Shown here: positions 1-12,949 of the stretch, piece after piece
Layout of the letters: the number at the start of each line of letters is the position of its first letter
Numbering within the stretch: the first letter of the stretch is position 1
The notes under the pieces: generated by a model
What the model was told of the DNA's origin: nothing
The model's input: only the letters and a program-made list of their open reading frames with translations
The model's database searches: none
Translations under genes and position numbers: made by a program
Origin: Siderastrea siderea
Lineage: Eukaryota; Cnidaria; Anthozoa; Scleractinia; Rhizangiidae
Assembly: GCA_964030785.1 (NCBI GenBank)
Contig: OZ034968.1
Coordinates: forward strand, 72,403,427 to 72,467,426
DNA length: 64,000 nt
Direction of reading: 5' to 3'

Positions 1-3000
1 TGATGACATACAAGAATTTAGTGAAAGGTTGGTATTGATATCAAAATTTATCATTTCTGTCCAGATTTAGTATGAGCTTAGATTAAGTTCAACCTCATCG
101 ACTCGAAATTTGACTTTCAGTTGGGCGTTTTATTTTTGTCCTGTGCATCCATGTCACCATACAATGTGTGAGTCATTTTGCACAGCATGTGTATTTTCAA
201 ACACTGTACTACAGCAAATTTTGCAGGTTCCCAAGATCACTTAACCCTTTCACTCCTAGACCAAGTTATGGTGAGATGATTTGTCACTCTAACTTTTAAA
301 TCTGTTGACAAAATCCTCTCATGTTACCATTCAAATGAAACCTCTTTGGCAGAACTTTTGCATGGGAGTACTGATTTCTTAGGATTTTACGAAACGAAAT
401 TTGGAATTTTTGGTGAATTTTTTACTTTGGCCAGTTTAGGAGTGAAAGGGTTAATTGCACCTGTTCTTGTGTGTTTGGTAGTCCTGACCAAGTGTAACTG
501 TACATGTATCTCTTTACTACAGTTTTTCACTTGGTTCATAAACATATTGTTTGCTTCTAGGCTGTCAAGGATAATACTTGACCTTGGAGAGGACCTGTCC
601 AGCTCTGACAATGATAGTGACTCGGATAGTGATGAGGAGAGTGAATCTGAACACTCTGTGGACCCTGAATCTACTCCTGGGCCTTCTTATGATAAGTATG
701 TATGTCATTGTTGTTACCAAAAACTTACATTTTCATGAATAGAAAGTCGCAAGATTGGATAATAATAATTGGTTGTTCAAATACACTTGTTTGCACACTT
801 GGTTATATTAATTTTGTCCAAAATGGTTTTGAACAAAATTTTGTCCATAATGGGTTTGTTGGTATCAGCATTTTTATGTGGCCCTGTTGGAAGTAATCCT
901 TTGTATCTGCTGTGGCTCAATTATATCCTTGGTTCAATTTTTATTTCCCTTTGTGTTATACTCGTAATCATACATTACCATACATAAAAACAAAGGAAAA
1001 TAAAAATTAAACCAAGAATGAAATGGAACCACAACATGTCCCACAACTTGTAGTGAAATACCTAATTGACCATTTTTGATAATTGGCTGTGAGCTGTAAG
1101 ATAATACTAAAACAAAAGAAATGAATATTATTCATATCTGAACTTCAATATTTTTGTTGTTGTTGTATTTTTCCGTGCCTCACAGCATTTCAGTATATGA
1201 AAATTGAACTGTTGTTGCATGGCTGTTTGGTTTCAGTGAATTCTTTGTTGTTGATTTGCCTGGTCAAGAAGTCTCTGTTGAACTACCTGTTGATGATGAA
1301 GATGAGACAGTCAGTGTCATCGACCCAGATCTGGATAAGACGGCTTACCATGAGGAGACTGTTATCTCACAGGAAGAAAACGTAAGCCTGTCTACCTCAT
1401 TGGCAGAAAAATTTGCAAAAATTTACACAAATGAGGACCCAGTTAAAAGAGAGTTAGACATGGCCAACAAGCAGAAAGTTGTCTGCACTGTGGACAAAGT
1501 AAAGGAACTCGTTCCAGACATATGCAAAATTTGTGGAGAGGCTGTTTCTTTGAGTGAGTGCATGTCTGGTGCCGTGTTAATACTTCAGTGGAACTGTGCG
1601 AATGGGCATTTGGATTCATTTGGATTCACAAATGAGGACCCAGTTAAAAGAGAGTTAGACATGGCCAACAAGCAGAAAGTTGTCTGCACTGTGGACAAAG
1701 TAAAGGAACTCGTTCCAGACATATGCAAAATTTGTGGAGAGGCTGTTTCTTTGAGTGAGTGCATGTCTGGTGCCGTGTTAATACTTCAGTGGAACTGTGC
1801 GAATGGGCATTTGGATTCTTGGACCTCGTCTGAGGTTCTGGTTGTTAAAAACAACCAGAAAGTTTATGTGAACAATGTACAACTGGCAGCTGCTATTTTA
1901 CTAAGTGGAAACAACTTCATGAAGTTTGACCTTCTTGCGAAGTTCTTGGGCCTGACCAGTATTTCGGAAAGTTTGTATTACAGAGTTCAGAAATTGTATT
2001 GCTGCCCTGCTGTCAAAACCATGTGGGGTCAGGTAAAAACAGCAGTGCACAAACATTTGTCTTCCACTGGTGTGACCATTGCAGGGGATGGAAGGAATGA
2101 TTCACCAGGGCACACTGCACGTTATTGTGTCTATACCCTCATGGAGGAGTCCAATAAAATGATCGTAGACCTTGAAGTTGTGGATAAAAGGGAGACTGGA
2201 GGAAAGTCAGCAGCCATGGAAAAACTGGCCTTGTCACGGCTGTTGACAAGACTCAAAGATGTCCTCACCATCAGCCATCTGGTCACAGATGCATCAACAT
2301 CCATCAAGGCATTAGTGAGGGATTTGAAAGGTATGTCATATTTTGTCTTGGAATACTTGTATTCTGGTACCTGGTGGCAGTATTATCTGTATAGGGGTGT
2401 TGAAAATTATAATTATCGTGAAAGCTACTGAAAGTTACTAATTATATCTGAAAATTGGGCATTCCAGTGCAGATCCTTCCATACAATTTTGTAAGTTGGG
2501 ATGAATTTCATTAAAAAGTGCACCCCAACAGGATATCTTGAGCCCCAATGCCTGGATGTGAAATTTGGAGTTTTCATTTATTTTTCAGAACAACATGCAG
2601 AGCTGAAGGAATCATTCATGACCTTGATATCTGGCATAAATCTGCAAAGCTAGTCAAGGCTTTGACTGATGTGAGTAATACTTTTTGCCTTTGGCAGGAG
2701 CAAGCTGGCTCCAATATATTAAGATGCATTATATCATAATATTTACATATAAATGATACCATATAAAATCATTTTATTTCATATAAATAATACGATACTA
2801 AAAAATACACTCATTTTCTAGCAAACCACAATAAATGGTTCACGTTCTTACTGCTAATCAAGTACCAAAAATTCTTTTGACAGGCTTCCAATCTAAAGGA
2901 CTGTGGAGCTATCCGTGATTGGATTGAGCCAATACGAAACCATTTCTGGTTTTGCTGCCAGCAAGCTGAAGGGGATATTTCTGCATTGAAGGTAATGACT

Positions 3001-4386
3001 GATACTTGATATAGGACTTAACTGTTAGAAATGATGATAATTCCACAACAGGTGTCTTTGAGAACAGTCGAACTTCTCTGAGTGACCACCTCTCATAAGC
3101 AACACTTCCTCCTAGGTGAGCACGAATGATAGCATTTTGGGTGGTCACTCACAAGAGATTTGACTGAAGTTATTTTTAACCAATAAAGAAGACAGGGTTT
3201 CTGTAGATAAGTGATGTGCCTCACATCTTTCTCTATTTTGTAGAATGCGTGGTTTGGTGTTTTGCATCATGTTGTTGGTGGGCACGAGTGGCATGATGGG
3301 CAGTGCAGCCATGGACCACTAACAGCAGCCGAATCAGGCAAACAGCTTTTAGACAAAGGCTCTAAGTCTATGGAAGCTCTACAAAAAGTTGTCATGGACA
3401 AACGATGGGTGGAAAGCTTGATCTTTTATGTTTGGTTCAAGTACGTATAGAAGTACAACGCGGCCTACTGTGTGCTATCATAATTTAATCAAGAGATTTT
3501 TTTAATTCATTTTTTTAAAGTTCATAAAATTCAGGTATGTTACCTTCACGTCGGTAGGATTTGATTTATGCATTTGGAAACTTGAGTGTTGCATAGTATC
3601 AGGTTTAAACCAGCAAAAAAGCTTTGTTTTCTCTTCCTTTTTTGGTTCAATGATGCAGATTAATGCACATGCTGCGAGTCTGGATACATTGAGGAAATCA
3701 TCCGATCCCCCAACAATGCCTCGTCTACTGTTTTGGTTCCATTTGAAAGCTACTCTGTCAGTGTAATTGTGTTATTATTTAAATTTTTATTTGCAGGCAT
3801 ACAAGTTTTTTGGAGAACTTCAATAGCATGATGTTGAAGTATGCCCCAAAGAGGAATTCTTTTGAGTAAGTGTAACTTTGAAGATTACTTTATTATACAG
3901 TGTACATTATGTGTAATTGTTTGAAATCACATGAGGCATAATTATAAATGTATGGCGATATTCAGGCCATTTGACTTTGACTTTGCATTGATGTGATGGC
4001 ATTTCAAGTTTTCTTTTAATTTTCACAGCTTCATTGCATTCTGTGTTCGCATGCTTCTTGCTGCCCTCGACCACAACATGCACGTCCTTCACCCTCAAGC
4101 CACTACCAAGGATGGCCAGCTGATCTGGAAGAAACAGTACTCCAAACGTACTAAACGTTGGCATTCAGAACCAGTTAAAGCTGAAAAGTTATTTTCATAC
4201 ATTCCGTTCCTGATGGCCACCATCCTAAAGGCAAGGGTAGATGACTCCGAGAGTGCTGAACGGGTAGTGACACTTCCAGCAACACATCCCAGGCATCTGG
4301 CTCCAACCATTGCCTTGCGTGAAAGCCCTGAATTGCTCGACCTAGTGAGGGAGTACCAAAGCAGATTTGGATCCAAAAAGGAGTGA
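1..4386 (+). CDS. Transposase-derived multi-exon gene (5' partial)
   Basis: Eight exons join with matching phases: 1-27, 561-695, 1237-2330, 2603-2670, 2884-2991, 3244-3440, 3797-3865 and 4029-4386 (stop), giving about 684 residues; the 5' end lies outside the window. Order of parts: a very acidic Ser/Asp/Glu-rich N-terminus, a Cys/His knuckle (CKICGEAVSLSEC... then C and GH) present twice, then a catalytic-like core with AGDGRNDSPGH, a TDAS motif, HDLDIWHKSAK and ENFNSMMLKYAPKR, ending in a basic KRTKRWHSEPVKA stretch. From memory this resembles a family of uncharacterised fish and cnidarian proteins. The D...D...DxWH...E spacing suggests a DDE (ISL3-like) nuclease, which is inference. With its introns kept and no stop it may be domesticated or an intron-bearing element. 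All donors are GT and acceptors AG; the exon-4 acceptor (2602) was chosen for phase. Confidence 0.78.
241..454. mobile_element. TTAA-type palindromic MITE in intron
   Basis: The ends are inverted copies: ttaaccctttcactccta at 241-258 and its reverse complement at 437-454. The outer TTAA would be the target duplication, as in piggyBac-like elements, which leaves about 206 bp inside. It lies in the intron between 27 and 561. The element has no credible coding capacity; the 130-residue ORF from 346 runs out of it into the exon at 561. Confidence 0.75.
1426..1818 (+). repeat. Exact in-frame 201-bp tandem duplication inside exon
   Basis: Bases 1426-1617 and 1627-1818 are identical over 192 bp, offset by 201 bp (67 codons), so the frame is kept. 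The joint contains a repeated tggattca, which suggests a microhomology-mediated or slippage event. The duplicated segment encodes the Cys/His knuckle of the transposase-like protein. I see no difference between the copies, so it is recent or an assembly duplication. Confidence 0.95.
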
Positions 4387-4397
4387 AATCATTTCTC

Positions 4398-4403
4398 AAT
4401 AAA
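4398..4403 (+). terminator. Poly(A) signal AATAAA
   Basis: A canonical AATAAA sits 12 nt after the stop codon of the transposase-like gene (stop at 4384-4386). It would give a very short 3' UTR. Confidence 0.5.
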
Positions 4404-6194
4404 ATCCAGTCATACAGCCCTGTATGGCAGATTTTGCTGGTTTTTTAATTATTGAAAATGGCAGGGTCATTGATTTTGTTGCATTGTAGGTAGTCTTGAA
4501 ATTGTTAACATTTAATACATGTATTTTGGTTTCCCTTCCTCACTTTCACATCCACCTGTACTCATTGTGAAGAACCATTTGCACAGGAATTTTTTTTCCA
4601 TACACACTAAATATAAACAGCTGGAGATAAATGAATGCGATGGATTTGGGTAAGGAGTACAGTTTTGACATTTCTTTGACATTCACCTGGGTTTTTTCCT
4701 TCAGCTAAATAGTGAAAAATTGATTTCCATGTAGCTAAAAAGGTTAAAGCAGTTGTCATGTTAGGTCTGCTGGTATTTTTCATTTGCTTTTTTGTACACA
4801 TAGCAGGGCATAACAGTTATACATTATGGATTGCTGAAACTGTATGGTACAAGAAATTAGCAAAACTTTGATTCAGCTTATACAATCTCGGCTTTTTTAC
4901 AGCACATTTATTATGCAAAGACCTGACGCAAATAAGAAATTACAACCTGTGTAATTGTGTGACACAGTTAATTATTTGTGAAAATAATGAAGTGAAGTGT
5001 GAGTCAAAATGGCTCAGCTAGGGTGCCCAGTCATCAAAGTGACAATTTTTTTACTTTTGTTTTTACGCAACTGGACTCTAGACAGGAGAGCCCAGTAGGT
5101 TTATCAGTTGCCCAAAGTGAAATGTTAGCTGGGGACCCCTGCAGCACAGCCTTCACAACACTCATCAATATAATTTTGCAGACATGCACTAAACGGTGAC
5201 ATTTTAACATACCCCGTGTATGCAATCAAGATTGTACTCATTTTGTATTTTATTAAATGCAATTTGTGCTCTTGTGAACAATAGGGTATTTCTATGTATG
5301 TTATATCTACATGCATTGTATACGGTACGTACAAATATTGGACGAAATAAATAATAACAATAAGAAATAATAACAAAAAATAAATAGCCTTTATTTACAA
5401 CAAAATGTCTCTCAACTTTGCATTGGAATTGCCTACACAGTTGTCATCTCTTCCAACGGCCCACCTTTCGGTAGTATTTATTCAAATAGGATTCATGAAG
5501 GCGGTCCCTTAGGGGAGAGGAATAGGCATTTTTTGACTTCTTTTTTTTCAACAAGAACAAAACTGACCAATCAACCTGACTTTGCCAAAGAACTTGCAAG
5601 CAGTCTGACAAAAGGCCCAAAACCCACCCTACCCAATAATATCATACACTCTACTGTAATAAGGTACCATAGTAAAAACACAGATGGCAAAGTTAAACTT
5701 GGATAATTGGTATTAATTGTCTGGCTACTGAAATGGATCGGAATACCCTCCCAGAAATACAACTTCAGAAGAACTTCAGACGTGCATGACAATCGGTAAA
5801 GTTGTAATCTGCATGGGTGTAAGTGCAGTTGTGGTACCAAGTTGTTTGTTGAATCAGCAGTGTATTTGAACTGACTGGCAAATCCAAAAGTAAACATTTA
5901 GAAAGAAATTATATTACCAGTAATAGATAGATTGGATGTTATCAGTGTTGAATAATTACTGGAAGTCCTACTGCGCATACATGTAGCATCTTTCAGAGGC
6001 CAATCACAGGGCAGGTAAAGCACTCTTCACTTGTGTAGTATACTCAAATTACTTGCAGAAAACAGAACAAAACTGAAAACTAGGATATTTTCCATTTGAC
6101 CAAAAATTCTGGTTTGATTTTTTCAAAACGTGCCTTTGCTTGCAATCTATGATCTCTCAATGGAAAGAACCCTAGCTTTGATATTCTACACCCA
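4404..6194. other. Intergenic, between convergent genes
   Basis: I see no supported gene here. The open frames are short, overlap on both strands and lack recognisable motifs. It holds the 3' flanks of two convergent genes, and AT-rich DNA near 5345-5400 with AATAAA-like strings on both strands. Confidence 0.6.
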
Positions 6195-7458
6195 TTATTC
6201 TGCCCTGAAACCCATGTATACATTGTCAGGGGCAGGGTACTGGTTACGTATCTTGGTAACAGCACATGATGGAATAATACGCCTGTTCCCCTTACCAAGG
6301 TAACCGTGTTCCCATAAAACAAACTGCCTATAACCGGCCTTTCTAAAACTGGCCATAGAGAAGTCCAGCGGCTCCACTCTTATATCACATCTTGCCCTAA
6401 TTGCCAGCTCGAGTACATGCCGGTCTATGCATAAGTTGCTGAATAGTTCATAAGATGTGATACATTCTCGCCTTTGACAGCATTTGTTCTCTTCTGGGGT
6501 GGGCATCTGAATGCAATTTTTGCATATGCACCACCTAGGAACACCATCGACTGGGACTGGGTCTGGTTGAGGATCATCATCTCCGTCATTTTCCAAGAGC
6601 CTCCGTGCAAAGTCCAGGCTTCCTCGCCCGTTGTTAATTAGCAGTACAAGTAGCCTCCTCTGTTGCCCCTCTGCAAGATCGGCTACAAATTCCTACATTT
6701 TCAAAAACAAACAATTGTTACCTTAGAAAAAGACTGGTGGACCCCCTCCCCCTTACTGTCTAAGGTATGTGCGACACTAAAGGGTAAGGTTTTCGAGCCA
6801 TTTTGGTCTAAAATGTAGTGTAGATTTTGAGCCAATTGTTCAGGGAATACCTACCCCAGAAAAAGATCTAAAATTCCCAAAGGGAATACGCCATATCTCA
6901 CCTCGATTTCCTGCCTTGTATTTGCGATGTCACGTCTTTGACGTTCCATTGAACTGGACGGTAAATTTGCTCGGGACACAGTTTGCAGATTCTGACAACA
7001 AAGTAAAAACCATAAAAGCAATGTGTCAAAAATAAGAAGCAAGATGTCATTAATACAGCAAATAGGCAACACTCATTTCACAACAGAAGTTCTTACCATA
7101 TTCGCACATGGCTTTCGTGGAGTCCCGCATTTGCATTTGGTCGCCACGCCCTTTCGCTTGGTTTTACAAGCGGACTTGCAACTGCAGTAAGTCCTCCCGG
7201 ACTCTTCTTGCATAGCGTCCTGAGCGGCTTCATTTTCTTGTCGTTCTGATTCTGCAACCTTACCAAGAAAGCCCGAAAGGTAAGCTATCGAAGCGTGGAT
7301 GTTCAAGCAACTCCGCGGTAGGAATAAAATACAAATAGGGAATAGAAACGTCCAGACACACAAAAAAAGTAACTTACCAGACTCCCATAAATATTTTGTC
7401 TTACTGGTTGTCCATTTTCCAAAGATTCAACGGAAATGTCCAACTCCTCGTTCGCCAT
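6195..7458 (-). CDS. P2X7 C-terminal-domain protein, four exons
   Basis: The gene is complete on the minus strand. Exons are 7378-7458 (ATG at 7458), 7097-7258, 6902-6991 and 6195-6692, all phase 0, encoding 276 residues. Residues 1-60 are acidic and polar. Residues about 53-81 form a Cys-rich segment beginning TYCSCKSACKTKRKG, a possible metal-binding CXC-like motif. Residues about 112-147 resemble the helical lead-in of the family. Residues 164-276 match the P2X7 receptor cytoplasmic ballast domain: RWCICKNCIQMP, CCQRREC, then RQFVLWEHGYLGKGNRR and IPSCAV. In P2X7 these Cys and His residues bind zinc. There are no transmembrane helices, so this is not an ion channel. Free-standing copies of this domain are known in fish and invertebrates; the function here is unknown. 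Confidence 0.8.
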
Positions 7459-7886
7459 CGCTTCTCACTTAAGCCGCCATTACTGAGCTCTCTGCTGGTC
7501 GGCGCATTCAAACAAATAACAAAAGGCGCTACCCTTCTTAGCTGTCCGATCAGCCTTGCAATTGGTTTTTTTGTTTTATTCAACATTGCTGATCCTGATC
7601 TACACCAAGATCCGGCTTCACCTCGCTGCTGTTTGTCCAAGTGGTCCTTGCATCGAGTTACCTGATTTTATTTCATGTAACGACACCCCGCGTAAGACAA
7701 AAAGGGATGGAAGCGATACCCTATCCACGAAAAAATCCTCCTGAAAACAATACCCCAATAAGCCATACTTCCAGATATGCGGAGACCCCCCCCCCCCCCC
7801 CCCGCTCCGCCGCCATCCCCGCGTCCCGGCCCGACGCAGAGCGATGTCTGCGGAGCGTTGTCCAGTGAGCCGCAAGTGCTCATTGG
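7459..7886. promoter_or_regulatory. Left half of a split divergent promoter
   Basis: This is the 5' flank of the minus-strand P2X7-domain gene, up to the 9-bp target duplication of the large element. It is GC-richer than its surroundings and holds an 18-C run (7786-7803) and a gatggcggcg-like motif on the minus strand. Without the insertion, the ATGs at 7458 and 12950 would be about 530 bp apart, so a bidirectional promoter is likely but inferred. Confidence 0.45.
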
Positions 7887-10800
7887 GACAGGGCTCAAAA
7901 ACGGCTGATTGGTTAAAAGATATTACGTAAAAAGCGTCACAGAATTGCTACTGAGCATGCGTATTACTTTTTCACCCTTGAAAATTTCAATATGGCAGAC
8001 GGGCAGCAGTGGTTTTAGCACGGGAACCGCAATATTATTTCACTTTCAACGGACGATCGAAGTTACGTTAGATAGTTTTTTTAATGGGAAATGCTGTTTG
8101 AATCGATTATTGACTTCAGTGGCCTTCAAAAAAGCCATTTTGGCCGCCGTACACTGGAGAAACTGAATATACTTATCGGCAGTCCAGTCTTAGATCAGGC
8201 TGCATCTTCTGATGGCGTTTAGGATTGATCTCGTTGTTTGATTAAAATTTTATCTTCCACCAATATTTTTCGTGGACAAGGCATGCAGAAAGGGAGTGAT
8301 CTCATGGTTGCAGGTCAGTAATTTATTGATGTACTATTTCATAACTGATCATCATGCACTCAGTGGTTGTTATGTAGCCCTTTGCTGGTCATGTTTTTGC
8401 ACATTTAATACACAAGTTTGTTGACGTGGATTGCTACTCTTTTACAAACTGACAAGTGCTTTAATAGCCGGAAGAGAGTGTTACCTGATGTTCAAATAAT
8501 GCTATAACAGTCTCCAAAAGTGCCCTTTTTCGAGATCACTTAAAAGCCTGTTGTGGTTGGTATTTTTGATACTTTAAGTTCACACTATGACTCGTATGAT
8601 GCATTTTTTTAAACTGACAAATGCTGCTTTATGTTGTGTGTCGAATTCTGAAGAAAGCAAATCAAATAATTATTTTTGAATTTTGTTAATTGCAATTACT
8701 CAGTCTTTCTTAGGTCAGCAACACTGAACACGTTTATTTGCTTTATTCATTGGTTAACATATTTAATCAACACACTTGTTGATCAATACACGATGACAAT
8801 TTCTGCTTTTCGTTAAGCTTTGCTTGTGTTCATTGATTTGTGTATTGTTAGCTTTACCCATATACTTTGTTCCCATGAAGATCCATACCACATCTTGGTC
8901 AGCATTTTACTTGTTTTGCAATTTATTTGTATACTTGAACCAGTATGCCACACCACAATTTTTAAAGTAAAACCCTAGTATGATTGCTAATGGTGGATAA
9001 AATATGTATGGTACAAGTGGTTTTTGCATTTAGGGGGTATTCTAGTAATAGGAAACAACTGCACCAGTTAATTTTTGGGAAAAAACCTTTCGCAAATAGC
9101 CAAAATAGAGTGTTGATTGATGTTTACAGGGGAACTGACTCCACTAATACGATCACTGATCAATGGGCCATTTAAGTAATTAATGAAAAAAAACGATTGT
9201 TGCATTCAAGAAGTATTTCAGTCAGAAAAATAACTGGATCAGTTAATTTGTGGGCTAAAAGAAGTGTCATAAGATGATCACATGTAACAATGTGGTTGGT
9301 AAGACAGGGTTTTACTTGTACATTGTACTTTTAAGACCTGCGAGACCAAACAAGGTCATGTGGGTGAAAGAGATTCAATCTATTTGCAGAATGTTTTTAA
9401 AATGTTATGTTAAATTTGTTGAGTGCCAGCATTATGATACATTTTTTGCCAATACGTTTTTAATCAATTATATATACATGAAGTAAAATTTATGTTTTAC
9501 ATTTTTTTCTCCAGATTGTCACAGCTTTTGACTGCAGTGATATGTTCTTATCCAGCCTGTTAAGATCTTGGCAGAAAGCAGAGAGAATGGCAGCAATAAA
9601 AGTCACTAGTGTTCAATTCAAATATTATTATTCTAATTATTGATTTTTCAAATGTCCTTTTGCCCTACACTCTTTGGTTGTACAACATTCTTGATACTGA
9701 AACAGTCCAGTGGAGTGCACTGATGTTTTGCAGTCTGATCTCTATGAGAGGTCTGCCTTGAGGCAAACTACATGTTTATTGCTCCTGATGAAAGGTGAAG
9801 TGAAAAAGCATGTATATAAAGATTTGAGAAATAAAACCCAGTATCTTTGTGCCTTTTTCCATCTTGCAACTCATCTTACATTAATTTTGTAGCCAACCTT
9901 CTTTTTAGAAGGAAGTTAGAAGCAGTTGTGTGAGAGGGGCATCAATGATGATTATGACCCTTTGTTTTAGTCTTTGCCCTATCTGCACTTTTCAGATACT
10001 ACGTGTACTTTTCTGGAGCACTGAACATTGATTGATGCAGCATTTGCTCCTAATTAGTGAACTCAATTCTGGAGCGACTTCCTCAGTGTTTTGTGCTTCT
10101 ATACCATTGGTTTTTTTTAAATTCAAAGTTAAATTCTGTGTGGTATCATTTAGGTATTATTTTGGTAAATATACTGCTCAACAATTTCCTTTAGCAATAC
10201 AGTCAAGTTCTTTCATTAATTACTCTTGACTAAGATTAACCAAAAATTGCTGAATTTTGATTCATCTGACAACTGTCAGCCTTGTTCTGATAAAAGCAAA
10301 GGGTATTGAACCTGTCTGCTGTTGGAATATAAATGAAGGGTTCACAAGCTAAAGAAGCTGGCTGCAGAAACAATGAGTACATTTGTATTGGCAAGGAGAA
10401 GCACTTTGCTTTGCTATTATAATTTTATATTTTCCAGTGTGTTTTAAATGAAGTTATGCTGCACTGACAATTTTGTTGCTAAGAGGGGTGCACCTTGTGT
10501 TTGAAAGGTACTATTTTGTCCTGTTCCAGATCTGTTAATATCATGTCATTTTCCATGATCTTTCCACCTTTTTTTCGTTGTTGAAATACATTTAGGTGTT
10601 TTTTCGTTTGCTTGCTCGTGTATTCAGTAGCTCAGATGGCAGAGCTTTTTTGTTCATCCTCCATCACAGTTCCCATAACTGCAAAATAGCAAAACATTTC
10701 ACCATCATTTCAGTGACAAAAACAGACGTTTCTGTTTGGTTGATTTCAGATGCAGTGACTTAAGATAGGATAGTTCCAACATAGCATTCTCTGCAAAAAT

Positions 10801-12851
10801 ATTCATTAGAAAACTAATCACTTGAAAATATTCAATGGGGAACGATTTCAAGCTCTATTCACCTGAAAAGCCAATGAACTTTAATATGTGGAGGTCGTTT
10901 GTTTCCTGTGCGAGGTACTGTCCAAGGGTTTACATTAAACAGTGCACAATTTAAGTTCACTTCGCTTTCCTTCAGCTGTTTCACTCCCAGAGTTACAACC
11001 TCGAGGTAGATGTGACCATTGAAATAGAAACTGGTTTGATCTGCTGATCCTGTAGTGCTGTTTGTTTTTCGGTACATGTATTTTGGAAAATGAATATTGG
11101 GATTCTTGTTGTTTAAATTCTGTCATTACTGATTTTGAGCAACAATGACTGGTAAAACTTAGGGTATCTGGACGTTTATTAACTTGATCTAACTCATGTT
11201 CAAATACTTTTATTTTAGAAAGCATTAAAAAACAACGAAGTAAACATTGGCAATAACTTAATCGAGTTGCTGCACACTGGCACGACTTCTCTTCCAAGAT
11301 ATAAACAAACAAATGTTCATCTTCAAACAGCGATTTAAAAAATCATCGACGCGAAAAAATAGTATCTTAATATTTCTTTACAAATTATCAAACTTTCCAT
11401 TACGAGACACTCATATACTATCTTAGCAAACAAGAAAATCCAAGATGCGTTGAAGTCTTGTTGTCAAGGACAGCTATCTATAAGTTAGCAGAACAATGTC
11501 CCAAAACGTTTAGGACAACATGGTCTGATTGTTACCGAAACTAACCTCCCTGATTATCAAGGAACTAATAATATCAAAGGTCCATGAGGATGCACATCTC
11601 GAACCGACATGTAAGTGGCCGTAAATCCTCGTTGTTCAAAGGCGGCCATATTGAAACTTGTTTCTTTTCGAGGCACCAATACCGAAGCCATTGAAGAGTA
11701 TGCTGTCAAGAATACTTGACAGCAGAGCTCTGCATTATTTTTTGCAATCTGTGTTGAATCCTTGAACGAGCACAGCGCTATGGAAGGTCGACTGTTTAAG
11801 TGAGGTCGTACGCGCAAAAATGACGAGTGACAAATTTGATGACGAGCGTTTATTAGCGACAAAAACAAATGAAAACAAAATGAAAAACGGTTAAACACTC
11901 ATCTACAGTATTTAGGGTTAAGCACTGATCGATAGTGATTAGGCCTAAGAACTCATCTATACTTCTGTTTAGGGTTAAGCACTGATTCTACGACGGTTAG
12001 CTTTGTTATTGTTGAGTTTAGTTATTTCTAAACTTTGTACAATTAATTGAATTCGTCATTTTTGCGAGTGAATTAAATTCGTCATTTTGCACGTGCATTC
12101 AGACAATTTTTTCTCTATATACCGCGAGTCCCCTAAAAGTAACGAAAGCCAAACAAACAATAAGCAATTTATTTAACCTTTCAAGATGCACTTGTACACT
12201 GCCAATAAAAACCTTCATAGAAGTCCTAAGCATAAGATGTACCCCTTCTAAAACTATCGGCATGCGATTCACAAGCGACAATTAAAACAAGAGACGGTTG
12301 AATAGTACAAAATTAAGCTAAAAACACAACACGAGCGGACAAGATTGTGCTCTACTTGTGAATTATTCCGCCATATTTTTCTTCTTTGGGTAGCGTTAAT
12401 GAAGTCCATAAACAAGAAGCATTTAAAAATTTTCATCAGAACGAATCAAAAGTCATTTTTGATATGTTAAATAGGAATAAACAAGCTACGGAAATTTGCG
12501 TTTCAAAACCTTAGAGAACTTGACACGACCTTAGTTAACGCAAAAACTGTACCTTGGGGCAATTACGAAAAGCTCAAAGTATCCTTGGGGAAGAGGTGTC
12601 TTCATCGCCGGATAAAATTGAAAATACCATTTCGATTTCTTCGATCAGAGTCACAACTTCAGCATAAGTGATTGTACAGATTACCCAGGTTGTTTTTGAG
12701 GGCTTTGAGCGTGCAGGAGGCTGCAAGGAGCCGTTACAATGACGTGTTAGATTTTGATTCGTCGTCCGCCATTTTGAAAATCGAATGGCGGGAAGAGGAC
12801 CTGGGTTTTACTGCGCATGTCCAGCCGTTTTTGAGCCCTGTCGCTCATTGG
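7878..12851. mobile_element. Mutator-like DNA element, 4,956 bp, 9-bp TSD
   Basis: The element is 7887-12842. Its two ends are perfect 21-bp inverted repeats starting GACAGGGCTCAAAAACGG (7887-7907 and 12822-12842). Immediately outside, GCTCATTGG occurs as a direct repeat (7878-7886 and 12843-12851), so a 9-bp target duplication is intact. Nine-base duplications are typical of the Mutator superfamily; no transposase was recognised inside, so this looks non-autonomous or decayed. Just inside both ends lies a similar motif, TTTTCAA(A/T)ATGGC(G/A)GACG, plus a catgcgcag-like string. The interior (about 8200-11800) is AT-rich with only short unrecognised ORFs. Confidence 0.8.
11895..12000 (+). repeat. 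Two-unit minisatellite, about 54 bp period
   Basis: Two imperfect units each contain ctcatcta, then tagggttaagcactgat. They lie inside the large Mutator-like element. Confidence 0.6.
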
Positions 12852-12868
12852 TAAGTTCGTAACTAAAG

Positions 12869-12916
12869 ATGGCGGCGCACGCATCGAATCGCGAAGTGCA
12901 CGCCATCATCGATTGA
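12869..12916 (+). promoter_or_regulatory. Upstream ORF, 15 codons
   Basis: An ATG in aaagatggcggcg opens a 15-residue frame (MAAHASNREVHAIID) that stops 33 nt before the ATG of the OTU gene at 12950. If the transcript starts upstream, this uORF would be translated first. The atggcggcg string also resembles YY1-type promoter motifs, so it may be a DNA-level signal instead. Confidence 0.3.
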
Positions 12917-12949
12917 CAGAAACTGTTAGGGTTGTATATCTCGTTCGAT

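Noticed and set aside
5571..5897. 108-codon minus-strand ORF
   Set aside because: No motif, no splice context, and it lies between two convergent genes in low-complexity DNA.
10859..11312. Minus-strand ORFs of 72 and 125 codons
   Set aside because: Overlapping frames inside the large Mutator-like element with no recognisable domain; not a transposase by any motif I can see.
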